Below are positions 10,031-18,212 of a DNA stretch of 64,000 nucleotides, piece after piece. The notes under the pieces were generated by a model. It was not told where the DNA came from and did no database searches. It saw only the letters and a list, made by a program, of their open reading frames with translations. Position 1 is the stretch's first letter, and each line of letters starts with the position of its first letter. Made by a program: the position numbers and the translations under genes. Source of the stretch: Comamonas testosteroni ATCC 11996 (GTDB lineage Bacteria; Pseudomonadota; Gammaproteobacteria; Burkholderiales; Burkholderiaceae_C); assembly GCF_000241525.1 (NCBI RefSeq), contig NZ_AHIL01000043.1, forward strand, positions 310,001-374,000, in the 5' to 3' direction.

Positions 10031-11377
10031 ATGTCCACCGTCTTCAACTTCACCTTTGTTCCCTGGTTCCGGTCTGTGGCCCCCTATATCCACAAGTTCC
10101 GACACCAGACCTTTGTGGTGGGCCTGACCGGTGAAGCCATTGATGCGGGCAAGCTCAGCTCCATCGTCCAGGATCTGGCCATGATCCAGGCCATGGGCGT
10201 CAAGATCGTGCTGGTGCACGGCTTCCGCCCCCAGGTCAACGAGCAGTTGCGCCTTAAGGGCCAGGAGCCGCGTTATTACAACGGCATGCGTGTCACCGAC
10301 TCCATAGCACTGGACTGCGCTCAGGAAGCGGCCGGCCAGCTGCGCTACGAGATCGAAGCCGCCTTCAGCCAGGGTCTTCCCAACACACCCATGGCCGGCG
10401 CGCGCGTGCGCGTGATTTCGGGCAACTTCCTCACGGCCCGCCCCGTAGGCATCGTCGACGGTGTGGATTTCATGCACTCCGGTCTGGTGCGCAAGGTAGA
10501 CGTGGAAGGCATTCGCAGCGCCCTCGACTCAGAAGCCATGGTGCTGGTCTCGCCCTTCGGCTTCTCGCCCACGGGTGAGGCGTTCAATCTCAGCATGGAA
10601 GAAGTGGCCACCCGCGTGGCGATCGAGCTCAAGGCCGACAAGCTGCTGTTCCTGACCGAAGTGCCCGGCGTGCGCATGGACCCCAGCGGCCCGGCCGATG
10701 AGAACAACCCCATCGATACCGAGCTGCCGCTGGACGCCGCGCGCCGCCTGCTGGCCCAGCTCCCGCCTGCACAGCAGCCTACCGATGTGGGCTTTTACCT
10801 GCAGCACTGCGTGCGCGCCTGCGAGCATGGCGTGGAGCGAAGCCATATCCTGCCCTTCTCCACCGACGGAGCGCTTCTGCTGGAGATCTATGTACACGAC
10901 GGCATAGGCACCATGGTCATTGACGAAAAGCTCGAAGAACTGCGCGAGGCCACGATCGACGACGTGGGCGGCATCATTCAGCTTATCGAGCCCTTCGAGC
11001 GCGACGGCACGCTGGTCAAGCGCGACCGCACCGAGATCGAGCGCGATATCGCCAGCTACACGGTCATCGAGCATGACGGCGTGATCTTCGGTTGCGCGGC
11101 CCTGCACCCCTACCTCGAGGCCAAGACCGCCGAAATGGCCGCCGTTACCGTCTCGCCCAAGAGCCAGGGTACGGGCGATGGCGAGAAGCTGCTCAAACGC
11201 ATTGAACAGCGCGCCCGCGCCCTGGGCTGCGAAACCATGTTTGTGCTGACCACGCGAACCATGCACTGGTTCATCAAGCGCGGCTTTCAGCCCGTGGAGC
11301 CCGAATGGCTGCCGGAGGCCCGCAAGGCCAAATACAACTGGGGCCGCAAGAGCCAGGTACTGGTGAAGAAGCTCTAA
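10031..11377 (+). CDS. argA: N-acetylglutamate synthase
   Basis: The first enzyme of arginine biosynthesis: acetyl-CoA + L-glutamate to N-acetyl-L-glutamate. The 448-residue protein has the classical fused layout. An amino-acid-kinase-like domain (about 20-285; VLVHGFRPQVNEQL, FLTEVPGVRM) serves as the arginine-sensing part, and a C-terminal GNAT acetyltransferase domain (about 300-445; AAVTVSPKSQGTGDGEKLLKRIEQRARALG) carries the acetyl-CoA loop. It stands alone, with a terminator-like hairpin in its leader and another after its stop, so it is probably monocistronic. Confidence 0.95.
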   Translation: MSTVFNFTFVPWFRSVAPYIHKFRHQTFVVGLTGEAIDAGKLSSIVQDLAMIQAMGVKIVLVHGFRPQVNEQLRLKGQEPRYYNGMRVTDSIALDCAQEAAGQLRYEIEAAFSQGLPNTPMAGARVRVISGNFLTARPVGIVDGVDFMHSGLVRKVDVEGIRSALDSEAMVLVSPFGFSPTGEAFNLSMEEVATRVAIELKADKLLFLTEVPGVRMDPSGPADENNPIDTELPLDAARRLLAQLPPAQQPTDVGFYLQHCVRACEHGVERSHILPFSTDGALLLEIYVHDGIGTMVIDEKLEELREATIDDVGGIIQLIEPFERDGTLVKRDRTEIERDIASYTVIEHDGVIFGCAALHPYLEAKTAEMAAVTVSPKSQGTGDGEKLLKRIEQRARALGCETMFVLTTRTMHWFIKRGFQPVEPEWLPEARKAKYNWGRKSQVLVKKL

Positions 11378-11405
11378 TCCGCCTTCATTATCAAAAATGG
11401 CTTTC

Positions 11406-11441
11406 AGCGCTTGATGAACAAGCGTTGGGGGCTATTTTTTT
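11406..11441 (+). terminator. argA terminator-like hairpin within a dispersed repeat
   Basis: CGCTTG (11408-11413) pairs with CAAGCG (11419-11424) over a 5-base loop. After TTGGGGGCTA comes a run of seven T (11435-11441). The sequence around it (from about 11392) resembles the inverted copy at 45125-45172, so the terminator appears to be a member of a dispersed intergenic repeat. Confidence 0.65.
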
Positions 11442-11509
11442 GGGGAGTAAAAGATGCGTGCAGCAGGCGCAGGCGGCGCAAGCCGCGGCTCTGTGTGCAG
11501 CAAGGCCGG

Positions 11510-12325
11510 CTAACGTGGCGTCGCTCTGTCTGCCACAGCCGCAAATTCCGACGGCGGGCGGCCGAACTGTTTGCGGAAAGCCGCCGAATAGGCGCTATGG
11601 CTTTCATAGCCGCTTTCCAGCGCCACGGTGGTGATGGGCATGCCCTGCAGCAACTGGGGGATGGAAGCCATCAGCCGCATCTGCTGATACCACCGGCCCC
11701 AGTTCATCCCGGTGCTTTTCAGAAATCGACGGTGCAGCGTCTTGGGCGTCAGCGCGTGCTGCCGGGCCAGGAGTTCCACCGTGGTGCGCTGCGCCGGTGC
11801 ACCCAGCATGCTCTCGCAGATGCGTCGCATCAGCGCATCTTCAGGCCAGGGCAGGTAATACGGCAGCGGCGCCAGCGCCTGCAACTCCTCCAGCAGCAGA
11901 TCACCCAGCAGCGCATCGCGCGGGCGATGCGGCCCCTGATGGGGCAAGTCGACAAGCGCCGCCATCAGCTCCCTGACCAGCGGCGAGACGTGGAGCACGC
12001 AGTCCCGGGCCGGCAGGCGTGCCGACCATGCCTCCTCAATAAACAGGCCAAAGGCTCGCACCGCCGTGGTCGCCGTGATCCTGTGCAGCATGCCCGGGCG
12101 CAGCCACACCGCAGTGGTGGGTGGAACCAGCCATTGCCCGCAAGGGGACTCGACCAGCAACACGCCTTCCGAGGCATAAATGAGATGGCCGCGCGCGTGG
12201 CTGTGCTGCGGCACCACATGACCAGGCGGGTAGCGTTGTTCCACGCCGGTGACAGGCAGTGACGAGGCCTGGGCATGCTGCAAATCCAGGGCATGTGCAC
12301 CATGTTCGGGGGAAGCAAAACCCAT
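11510..12325 (-). CDS. AraC-family transcriptional regulator with N-terminal cupin
   Basis: A 271-residue regulator. An N-terminal cupin-like sensor (about 25-100; GHVVPQHSHARGHLIYASEG, WLRPGMLHRI) is followed by a C-terminal AraC double helix-turn-helix (about 165-265; LTPKTLHRRFLKSTGMNWGRW, then the second helix region with GYESHSAYSAAFRKQFGRPPSEF). Members of this subgroup usually control a nearby efflux or catabolic gene or themselves. It is divergent from the leuA leader, and the gap holds a perfect 12-bp palindrome at 12359-12370 that could be an operator. The effector cannot be inferred. Confidence 0.88.
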   Translation of the reverse strand: MGFASPEHGAHALDLQHAQASSLPVTGVEQRYPPGHVVPQHSHARGHLIYASEGVLLVESPCGQWLVPPTTAVWLRPGMLHRITATTAVRAFGLFIEEAWSARLPARDCVLHVSPLVRELMAALVDLPHQGPHRPRDALLGDLLLEELQALAPLPYYLPWPEDALMRRICESMLGAPAQRTTVELLARQHALTPKTLHRRFLKSTGMNWGRWYQQMRLMASIPQLLQGMPITTVALESGYESHSAYSAAFRKQFGRPPSEFAAVADRATPR

Positions 12326-12358
12326 GAAATATGTCCAAATCTCTACAACAAATGAATA

Positions 12359-12370
12359 TCTATCGATAGA
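12359..12370. promoter_or_regulatory. 12-bp perfect palindrome between araC-type gene and leuA leader
   Basis: TCTATCGATAGA lies 34 bases upstream of the regulator start and 61 bases upstream of the leuA leader peptide. A symmetric site in a divergent promoter region suits a dimeric repressor or activator. No half-site consensus was recognised. Confidence 0.35.
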
Positions 12371-12430
12371 AGTCTATACCTTTGGCCGCATAAAGTAGCC
12401 CCACTGTCTGCATCAACAAGCATTTTTGCC

Positions 12431-12544
12431 GTGAAACACTGCCACCCGCTTTCGCTACGCCTACTGGCTCTGACATCTGGTCGGGGTCTGCATGCACGTG
12501 TTCGCGCATGGTCCCATCCTGGTCTTCCCAGACCCCGGCCTTAG
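12431..12544 (+). CDS. leuL: Putative leucine-rich leader peptide of leuA
   Basis: A 37-codon frame with GTG start: residues 6-14 read PLSLRLLAL, five leucines in eight codons, including two CTA codons, which are uncommon in such GC-rich genomes. Two further Leu codons follow and the stop is at 12542-12544, ahead of leuA. This is the form of an attenuator leader peptide, whose ribosome stalls when charged tRNA-Leu is scarce. No clear ribosome site is visible before the GTG and no upstream in-frame ATG exists, so the start is uncertain. The Leu cluster ends 10 bases before the first arm of the competing hairpins. Confidence 0.6.
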   Translation: MKHCHPLSLRLLALTSGRGLHARVRAWSHPGLPRPRP

Positions 12545-12600
12545 CCAGCCCCATCCGGGCAGGGAGACCAGGTGATCGTTTCTTCAACTCCAAGGTCTCT
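12482..12600 (+). promoter_or_regulatory. Predicted leuA attenuator (mutually exclusive hairpins)
   Basis: Structure 1: CGGGGTCTG (12482-12490) pairs perfectly with CAGACCCCG (12529-12537), enclosing CATGC/GCATG (12491-12495 with 12506-12510). Structure 2: CTGGTCTTCCC (12519-12529) pairs with GGGAGACCAG (12562-12571) with one bulge, enclosing CCCGG/CCGGG, followed by the T-rich GTTTCTT. The two cannot coexist. In addition GAGACC (12564-12569) can pair with GGTCTC (12594-12599) directly before the leuA ATG. This fits transcription attenuation controlled by the leader peptide: stalling at the early Leu codons leaves structure 1 free to form and blocks the terminator-like structure 2. The pairings are seen; the mechanism is inferred. 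Confidence 0.6.
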
Positions 12601-14280
12601 ATGCTGGCTGATCCTTCTACCAAATACCGCGCATTTCCCGTTGTGGACTTGCCCAACCGCCAATGGCCTGGCCGTACATTGACGCAAGCGCCCGTGTGGC
12701 TGTCGACCGATTTGCGCGACGGCAATCAGGCGCTGTTCGAACCCATGAACCGCGAGCGCAAGCTGCGGCTGTTCCAGGAGCTGGTCGCCATCGGCTTCAA
12801 GGAAATCGAAGTTGGCTTTCCCTCCGCTTCGCAGACCGACTTCGACATCGTGCGTCACCTCATCGATGCCCAGCTGATTCCGCATGACGTCACGCCCATG
12901 GTCATCACCCAACTGCGTGAGGACCTCATTGCCACCACGGTGCGCAGCGTGGCCGGCGCGCGCCGCGTGATCGTGCACCTCTACAACGCCGTGGCCCCGG
13001 CCTTCCGCGAAATCGTCTTTGGCATGGAAGTGCCGCAGATCATTGCCATGGTGGAGCACCATGTGCGCCACCTCAGGCAACTGACCGAGCAGCACCCCGA
13101 AACCGAATGGGTGCTGCAGTACTCTCCGGAAACCTTTTGCATGGCCGAGCTGGACGTTTCCCTGGCCGTGTGCAATGCCGCGATTGCCGCCTGGGATGCC
13201 GGCCCCGAACGCCCCATGATCATCAACCTGCCTACCACCGTGGAGGTGACCACCGCCAATGTGTTTGCCGACCAGATCGAGTGGATGGACCGGCGTCTGG
13301 TTCGGCGCGAGCACATCACGCTTTCGGTACACCCCCATAACGACAGAGGCACTGGCGTGGCCTGTGCCGAGCAGGCCCTGCTGGCCGGTGCCCAGCGTGT
13401 GGAAGGCTGCCTGTTCGGCAACGGCGAGCGCAGCGGCAATGTGGACCTGGTGACTCTGGCCCTGAACCTCTACACCCAGGGTATTGCTCCGGGCCTGGAT
13501 TTCTCCGACATCGCCGCCGTGGCACGCATCGCCGAAGCCTCTACGGCCCTGCCCATACATCCGCGCCACCCCTATGTGGGCGATCTGGTGTTCACAGCAT
13601 TTTCCGGCTCACACCAGGATGCGATTGCCAAAGGCTTTGCGGCGCAGAAAGCCGATGCCCCATGGCGCGTGCCCTATCTGCCCATAGACCCGCAGGACCT
13701 GGGACGTACCTATGACAGCATCGTGCGTGTCAACAGTCAGTCCGGCAAGGGCGGCATTGCCTTCCTGCTGCAAAAGGACAGAGGCATCACCATGCCACGG
13801 CGCATGCAGATCGAGTTCAGCGCCATTGTCCAGGCCTGGGCCGACAGCAGCGAAACCGAGCTGAGCAGCACGCAGATCTGGGAACTCTTCGAAGCCACCT
13901 ACCTGCATGCCCAAGCCGAATCTCGGTCACTGCGTTATGAAAGCCACCGCCTGTTCGACAGCCCGCAAGGCCAGGGTATCGAACTGCACTGGCACGATGC
14001 CGACGGGCACCCCAGACTGCGCAGCGGCATCGGCAACGGCCCAATTGCAGCCACCGTCGCTGCACTGGAGTTGCCGCTGCGCATCGACAGCTATGAAGAG
14101 CGCAGCCTGGGCAACGGCGCCGACGCCTGCGCCGTTGCCATCATCGAAGCCGCATTGCCTGGCGTGCCCGGCTCTCGATTTGGCGTAGGCATGCACGCGA
14201 ACATCGTCACCGCATCGGTGATGGCGCTCGTGAATGCCGCTGCGCGCTTTGAGGGGGACATGATTCAGACCCGCGCGTAG
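12601..14280 (+). CDS. leuA: 2-isopropylmalate synthase
   Basis: The first committed step of leucine biosynthesis: acetyl-CoA + 3-methyl-2-oxobutanoate to 2-isopropylmalate. The protein has 559 residues, the longer LeuA form also found in Pseudomonas and Corynebacterium. The HMGL-like TIM barrel starts about residue 30 with WLSTDLRDGNQAL, the metal-site motif is SVHPHNDRGTG, and GNGERSGNVDLV follows. The C-terminal leucine-sensing LeuA dimer domain lies at about 430-555. The ATG at 12601 (MLADPSTKYRAFP) is the family start; the longer frame from 12508 overlaps the leader peptide and is rejected. Predicted control is by a leader-peptide attenuator. Confidence 0.95.
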   Translation: MLADPSTKYRAFPVVDLPNRQWPGRTLTQAPVWLSTDLRDGNQALFEPMNRERKLRLFQELVAIGFKEIEVGFPSASQTDFDIVRHLIDAQLIPHDVTPMVITQLREDLIATTVRSVAGARRVIVHLYNAVAPAFREIVFGMEVPQIIAMVEHHVRHLRQLTEQHPETEWVLQYSPETFCMAELDVSLAVCNAAIAAWDAGPERPMIINLPTTVEVTTANVFADQIEWMDRRLVRREHITLSVHPHNDRGTGVACAEQALLAGAQRVEGCLFGNGERSGNVDLVTLALNLYTQGIAPGLDFSDIAAVARIAEASTALPIHPRHPYVGDLVFTAFSGSHQDAIAKGFAAQKADAPWRVPYLPIDPQDLGRTYDSIVRVNSQSGKGGIAFLLQKDRGITMPRRMQIEFSAIVQAWADSSETELSSTQIWELFEATYLHAQAESRSLRYESHRLFDSPQGQGIELHWHDADGHPRLRSGIGNGPIAATVAALELPLRIDSYEERSLGNGADACAVAIIEAALPGVPGSRFGVGMHANIVTASVMALVNAAARFEGDMIQTRA

Positions 14281-14524
14281 CCTCGCTGCTTCGCCCTATC
14301 GTCGGCCGACACCATTTGAAGCTCGGCCTGCGCGGAGCCCTCCCTCATACGCCGACCCGGTCTTTTCCGTCTAGTTTGGGCCGGTCTGTCACAATTTCGG
14401 GGCGGGCCCGTTATGCCGATGGAGGCCTCTGCCCACTTGGTGCATCGGCGATGTTGCGCTGCGTCACAGCACTACCAAGCAGTCTGCGCTACAAAGTCGA
14501 CATCCGATTTGCATGAGGCATGCC
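14281..14524 (+). other. leuA-nrdJ intergenic leader
   Basis: A 244-base gap with no gene. It holds a 10-bp palindrome GTCGGCCGAC (14301-14310) and a 7-bp stem GCCGATG/CATCGGC (14415-14421 with 14443-14449) about 75 bases before nrdJ. I looked for a cobalamin riboswitch, expected upstream of some B12-dependent reductase genes, and did not find its conserved core. No NrdR box was recognised. Confidence 0.45.
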
Positions 14525-16918
14525 ATGAACACACTCCCTCCTCAGGCCATCAGCCAGGATGTACTGGCCGAAAAATATCTGGCTGACGGCGAGCAATCCG
14601 AGCAAGACCTGTTTGCCCGCGTGGCACGAGCCCTGGCAGCAGTTGAAAAGCCTGAACTTCAGACGCATTGGGAGCAGCAATTCCTGGCCAATCTGCAGCG
14701 CGGTGCCATCGGTGCTGGCCGCATCATGGCAGCTGCGGGGCTGGACACCAAGGCCACATTGATCAACTGCTTTGTGCAGCCCGTGGCCGACGCCACCAAT
14801 GGTTTCGACAGCCAGGGCAACCCCGGCATCTACACAGCGCTTTCTCAGGCGGCCGAGACCATGCGCCGCGGTGGCGGCGTGGGTTATGACTTCTCCAATC
14901 TGCGACCGCGCGGTGCGCTGGTGCGTGGCACCAACTCCTTTGCATCGGGCCCCTGCTCCTTCATCGATGTCTTCGATGCATCCTGCACCACGGTGGAATC
15001 GGCCGGTGCGCGCCGAGGAGCCCAGATGGGTGTGCTGCGCATTGACCACCCCGATGTGCTGGAGTTCATCACCGCCAAGCGACAAAAAGGCCGCTGGAAC
15101 AATTTCAATGTCTCCGTGGGCGTGAGCAGCGCCTTCATGCAGGCGGTCAGGGACGATGCCGAATGGGAGCTGGTGCATGTCGCCAGCCCCAGCGAGGCAC
15201 AGATCCAGGCCGGCGCCCATCGCCGCGACGATGGTCTCTGGGTCTATCGCAGCCAGCCTGCGCGCACGCTGTGGGATGCCATCATGCGCTCGGCCTATGA
15301 CTTCGCCGAGCCCGGCATCCTGTTTCTCGACAATATCAATGCCGACAACAACCTCTGGTATGCCGAGCAGATCGCAGCCACCAATCCCTGTGGCGAGCAA
15401 CCCCTGCCGCCCTATGGCTGCTGCGATCTGGGCCCCGTCATACTCACTCGATTTGTGCGCGAACCCTTCACACCCCAGGCTTTCTTCGACATGGAGGCCT
15501 TTCGCGCCGCCGTCACGGTTCAGGTGCGCATGCTGGACAATGTGCTGGACGCCACCGTCTGGCCCCTGCCCGAGCAGCAGCGAGAAGCGCAGCAAAAGCG
15601 CCGCATCGGCGTGGGCTTCACAGGACTGGGTGACGCGTTGATTCTGCTGGGCCTGCGTTACGCCAGCGATGAAGGCCTGCAGCAGGCCGAATCCATAGCC
15701 CGCGCCATGCGCGATGCGGCTTATGCCGCATCAGTGGAGCTGGCACAGGAAAAAGGCGCCTTCCCGCTGTTCAACGCCAAGCAGTATCTGAAAAGCGGTT
15801 TTGCCAAACGCCTGCCCAAGGAGCTGCGCGCCGCCATTAAAAAATATGGCCTTCGCAACAGCCATCTGCTGTCCATCGCTCCCACAGGCACCGTGTCGCT
15901 GGCCTTTGCTGACAATGCGTCCAACGGCATCGAGCCCGCCTTTTCCTGGACCTATACGCGCAAAAAACGCACGGCCGACGGCGGCGAGCAGTTCTACACC
16001 GTGCAGGATCACGCCTACCGACTCTACAAGGCCTTGCACGGTGACGAGGCCTCGCTGCCCGAGTGCTTTGTCAGTGCGCTGGAACTGAGCGCCAGCGAGC
16101 ATGTGGCCATGATGCGCTGCGTACAGCCCTTTATCGACACCTCGATTTCCAAGACCGTCAACATCCCGGCCAACTATCCGTTCGAGGACTTCAAGCACCT
16201 CTATATGGAGTGCTGGGAGGTTGGTCTCAAAGGCTGTGCCACCTACCGCCCCAACGACACACTGGGTGCGGTTCTCTCCACAGATTCAGCACCTAACCCC
16301 TCTCAAGCGCTTACCGATACAGCACAGACCGCTATCAATTCCTCAGGCGCCGGCGGCCTGACGGCCGTGATCGAGCGCCGCCCCGAGGGTCCGCTCAATG
16401 CCGTGGTGGACAAGATCGAATATTTCACGCATGACGGCATACGGCGTCTCTATCTGGTCGTCAGCTTCATGGTTGTCGACGGTGTGGAGCGTCCCATCGA
16501 GTTCTTCATGCCCGTGGGCCAGACTGGCGAGAGCCAGCAATGGATCACGGCCACCATGCGCAGCCTGAGTCTGGCCGCGCGTGGCGGTTTTCTCGACAAG
16601 GCCCTGGCTGATCTGCGCAAGGTGGCCTGGGATCGCGGCCCGGTGCGCTACGGCAGCAGGACGCGTGACGATGGCAGTCGCATCCCGCTCTGGCACGACA
16701 GCGAAGTGGCGCTGCTGGCCTATGCGATTCAAAGCATCATCGCCAACCGCGGCCTGCCCCAGCCGGCGCCCAGCACGGCCGCCACGCCGACATCTCCGCC
16801 CGAGAGCAGTGTCTCCGTCAGCGGCCAAAAGTGTCCCGACTGCGGAGCACACGCCATGATCAGAAAGGATGGCTGTCAGTTCTGCACCGCCTGCGGCTTT
16901 GTGGGGTCATGCGGTTGA
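14525..16918 (+). CDS. nrdJ: Adenosylcobalamin-dependent ribonucleotide reductase (class II)
   Basis: Reduces ribonucleotides to deoxyribonucleotides using adenosylcobalamin, so it does not need oxygen. The protein has 797 residues. The first redox cysteine is in LINCFVQPV (about residue 80), the glycyl-barrel core includes RRGGGVGYDFS, and the catalytic loop NPCGEQPLPPYGCCDLGPV (about 290) carries the Asn, Cys and Glu of the active site. The C-terminus has a CxxC...CxxC zinc-ribbon-like tail (CPDCGAHAM...CTACGFVG) plus a terminal Cys. The start at 14525 is chosen over 14513 because GAGG lies just upstream of it. It is free-standing; no intein is present. Confidence 0.93.
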   Translation: MNTLPPQAISQDVLAEKYLADGEQSEQDLFARVARALAAVEKPELQTHWEQQFLANLQRGAIGAGRIMAAAGLDTKATLINCFVQPVADATNGFDSQGNPGIYTALSQAAETMRRGGGVGYDFSNLRPRGALVRGTNSFASGPCSFIDVFDASCTTVESAGARRGAQMGVLRIDHPDVLEFITAKRQKGRWNNFNVSVGVSSAFMQAVRDDAEWELVHVASPSEAQIQAGAHRRDDGLWVYRSQPARTLWDAIMRSAYDFAEPGILFLDNINADNNLWYAEQIAATNPCGEQPLPPYGCCDLGPVILTRFVREPFTPQAFFDMEAFRAAVTVQVRMLDNVLDATVWPLPEQQREAQQKRRIGVGFTGLGDALILLGLRYASDEGLQQAESIARAMRDAAYAASVELAQEKGAFPLFNAKQYLKSGFAKRLPKELRAAIKKYGLRNSHLLSIAPTGTVSLAFADNASNGIEPAFSWTYTRKKRTADGGEQFYTVQDHAYRLYKALHGDEASLPECFVSALELSASEHVAMMRCVQPFIDTSISKTVNIPANYPFEDFKHLYMECWEVGLKGCATYRPNDTLGAVLSTDSAPNPSQALTDTAQTAINSSGAGGLTAVIERRPEGPLNAVVDKIEYFTHDGIRRLYLVVSFMVVDGVERPIEFFMPVGQTGESQQWITATMRSLSLAARGGFLDKALADLRKVAWDRGPVRYGSRTRDDGSRIPLWHDSEVALLAYAIQSIIANRGLPQPAPSTAATPTSPPESSVSVSGQKCPDCGAHAMIRKDGCQFCTACGFVGSCG

Positions 16919-17150
16919 AGATGGGTAGTTTCAGTCGCGATCAAGCTGAGCAGCGAATTGGATGACTGAGTCCGCAGCAGCATCCATTCAGATTCAGGCG
17001 GATACCCGAAGCAGCGGTCCGACCTGGCTTCGACCCCAACACGCTGCGCTCAACAATGCGACGGGTTGCCGAGGCATGTGGAAACGCTAAGTACAGACGT
17101 TGATATCGAGGCCTTCGATCATCGCTCGCTCATCTGAAAGGTGTTCCGTC

Positions 17151-17798
17151 ATGAAAGTCAAAGTCCTCTGCTTCGGCATCTCGCTGGACGGTTACTCCGC
17201 CGGCCCCAACCAGGATCTGCAGAACCCGCTCGGCGTCGGTGGGCCTGAGATCCTTGAGTGGTTCTTCCCCACCCAAGTCTTTCAGCGTATGCATGGGGGG
17301 TCTCAGATCGGCGAAACAGGTGTCGACAATCAGATGGCCGAGCGCTCCTTCGAGAACATCGGTGCGTGGATCCTTGGGCGCAATATGTTCGGCCCGATAC
17401 GCGGCCATTGGCCTGACGAAAGCTGGAAGGGCTGGTGGGGCGATGAGCCGCCTTATCACGTGCCCGCATTTGTCCTGACTCACCACGCGCGGCCCACACT
17501 GCACATGCAGGGCGGCACTGATTTTCACTTCGTCACGGATGGCATTGCATCGGCGCTGGCACAAGCCAAGGCAGCCGCAGGTGATCGCGATATTCGCATT
17601 GGCGGCGGCGTAGATACCGTGCGACAGTTCCTGCAGGCGCGGCTGGTCGATGAGATTCACCTCGCTGTACGTCCTCTGTTGATGGGCTCCGGTGAAAACC
17701 TCTGGCAAGGCTTGGACATGCGTGCTCTGGGCTATGAGATCGCCGAGGTGAGACAGGGCGAGCGGGCCATGCATGTGATTGTGCGCAAACAAGCGTAA
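17151..17798 (+). CDS. Dihydrofolate reductase / RibD C-terminal family protein
   Basis: A 215-residue protein of the RibD C-terminal (bifunctional deaminase-reductase) superfamily: VLCFGISLDGYSAGPNQDLQNPLG at the N-terminus, the NADPH-fold motifs AWILGRNMFGP and DIRIGGGVDTVRQFLQARLVDEIHLAVRPLLMGSGENLW. Proteins of this group (YyaP/YwjB-like) are annotated as dihydrofolate-reductase-like, but the substrate is usually unknown. The ATG at 17151 has AAAGG upstream; an earlier ATG at 17100 lacks one. It stands alone with 230-410 base gaps on both sides. Confidence 0.82.
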   Translation: MKVKVLCFGISLDGYSAGPNQDLQNPLGVGGPEILEWFFPTQVFQRMHGGSQIGETGVDNQMAERSFENIGAWILGRNMFGPIRGHWPDESWKGWWGDEPPYHVPAFVLTHHARPTLHMQGGTDFHFVTDGIASALAQAKAAAGDRDIRIGGGVDTVRQFLQARLVDEIHLAVRPLLMGSGENLWQGLDMRALGYEIAEVRQGERAMHVIVRKQA

Positions 17799-18212
17799 CG
17801 CCTGCAAATTGGGTCGCACTTGATACAGCTGGCGTACTCCTGGCAGTCCGGACTGCCCAAGCCCATTGGCCTGACGCTTGTGTCGGTCAAGGGCCAACCG
17901 CGATGGCCAGCGGCAGTCGTATCCAGGACGCTTGCTTAACGCTTGGCTTCGGAAGTCGAAAAAGATGACCGGCTGGAACGATAGGCCAGATCGGTGCTGC
18001 AAGTGGCCTCAGTCGTAGACGTCACATACCTCACCAATGGCGAGGTCGCCCCACTTCTCGCTCATTGGATATCACATGCCTGTAGGCCTGACTCACCGAC
18101 TGCGCCTCGCGTCCAGAATCACCTGAACTACTGATTTCACCCGAGCATAAGCACCGTTGGCCCAAGCTAGTTCAATTCCGCGTAGACGCTGCTGATGGAT
18201 TCAACCGACAGC
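17799..18212. other. Gap without an intact gene
   Basis: Between the reductase-like gene and the chloride channel stop (414 bases). It contains no long frame with protein character. The only item of note is a short minus-strand frame at 18009-18065 that resembles the start of a type I restriction specificity subunit. Confidence 0.5.
18009..18065 (-). pseudogene. Possible 5' remnant of a type I restriction specificity (hsdS) gene
   Basis: The minus strand encodes MSEKWGDLAIGEVCDVYD and then TGA. The pattern of an acidic/aromatic start followed by L-G-E-x-C-D-x-Y-D resembles the first residues of many HsdS subunits, which normally continue with a Gly-Pro-His stretch; here the frame ends instead. 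There is no clear ribosome site. Eighteen residues are too few for certainty, so this is only a candidate gene scar. Confidence 0.25.

Noticed and set aside
12508-12600. A 31-residue N-terminal extension of LeuA
   Set aside because: It overlaps the leader peptide and hairpins, and the family start matches the ATG at 12601.
14281-14524. A cobalamin riboswitch before nrdJ
   Set aside because: The conserved aptamer core could not be found by eye.
16919-17150. A gene or mobile-element remnant between nrdJ and the reductase-like gene
   Set aside because: No frame with protein character, no inverted ends and no target duplication were seen.
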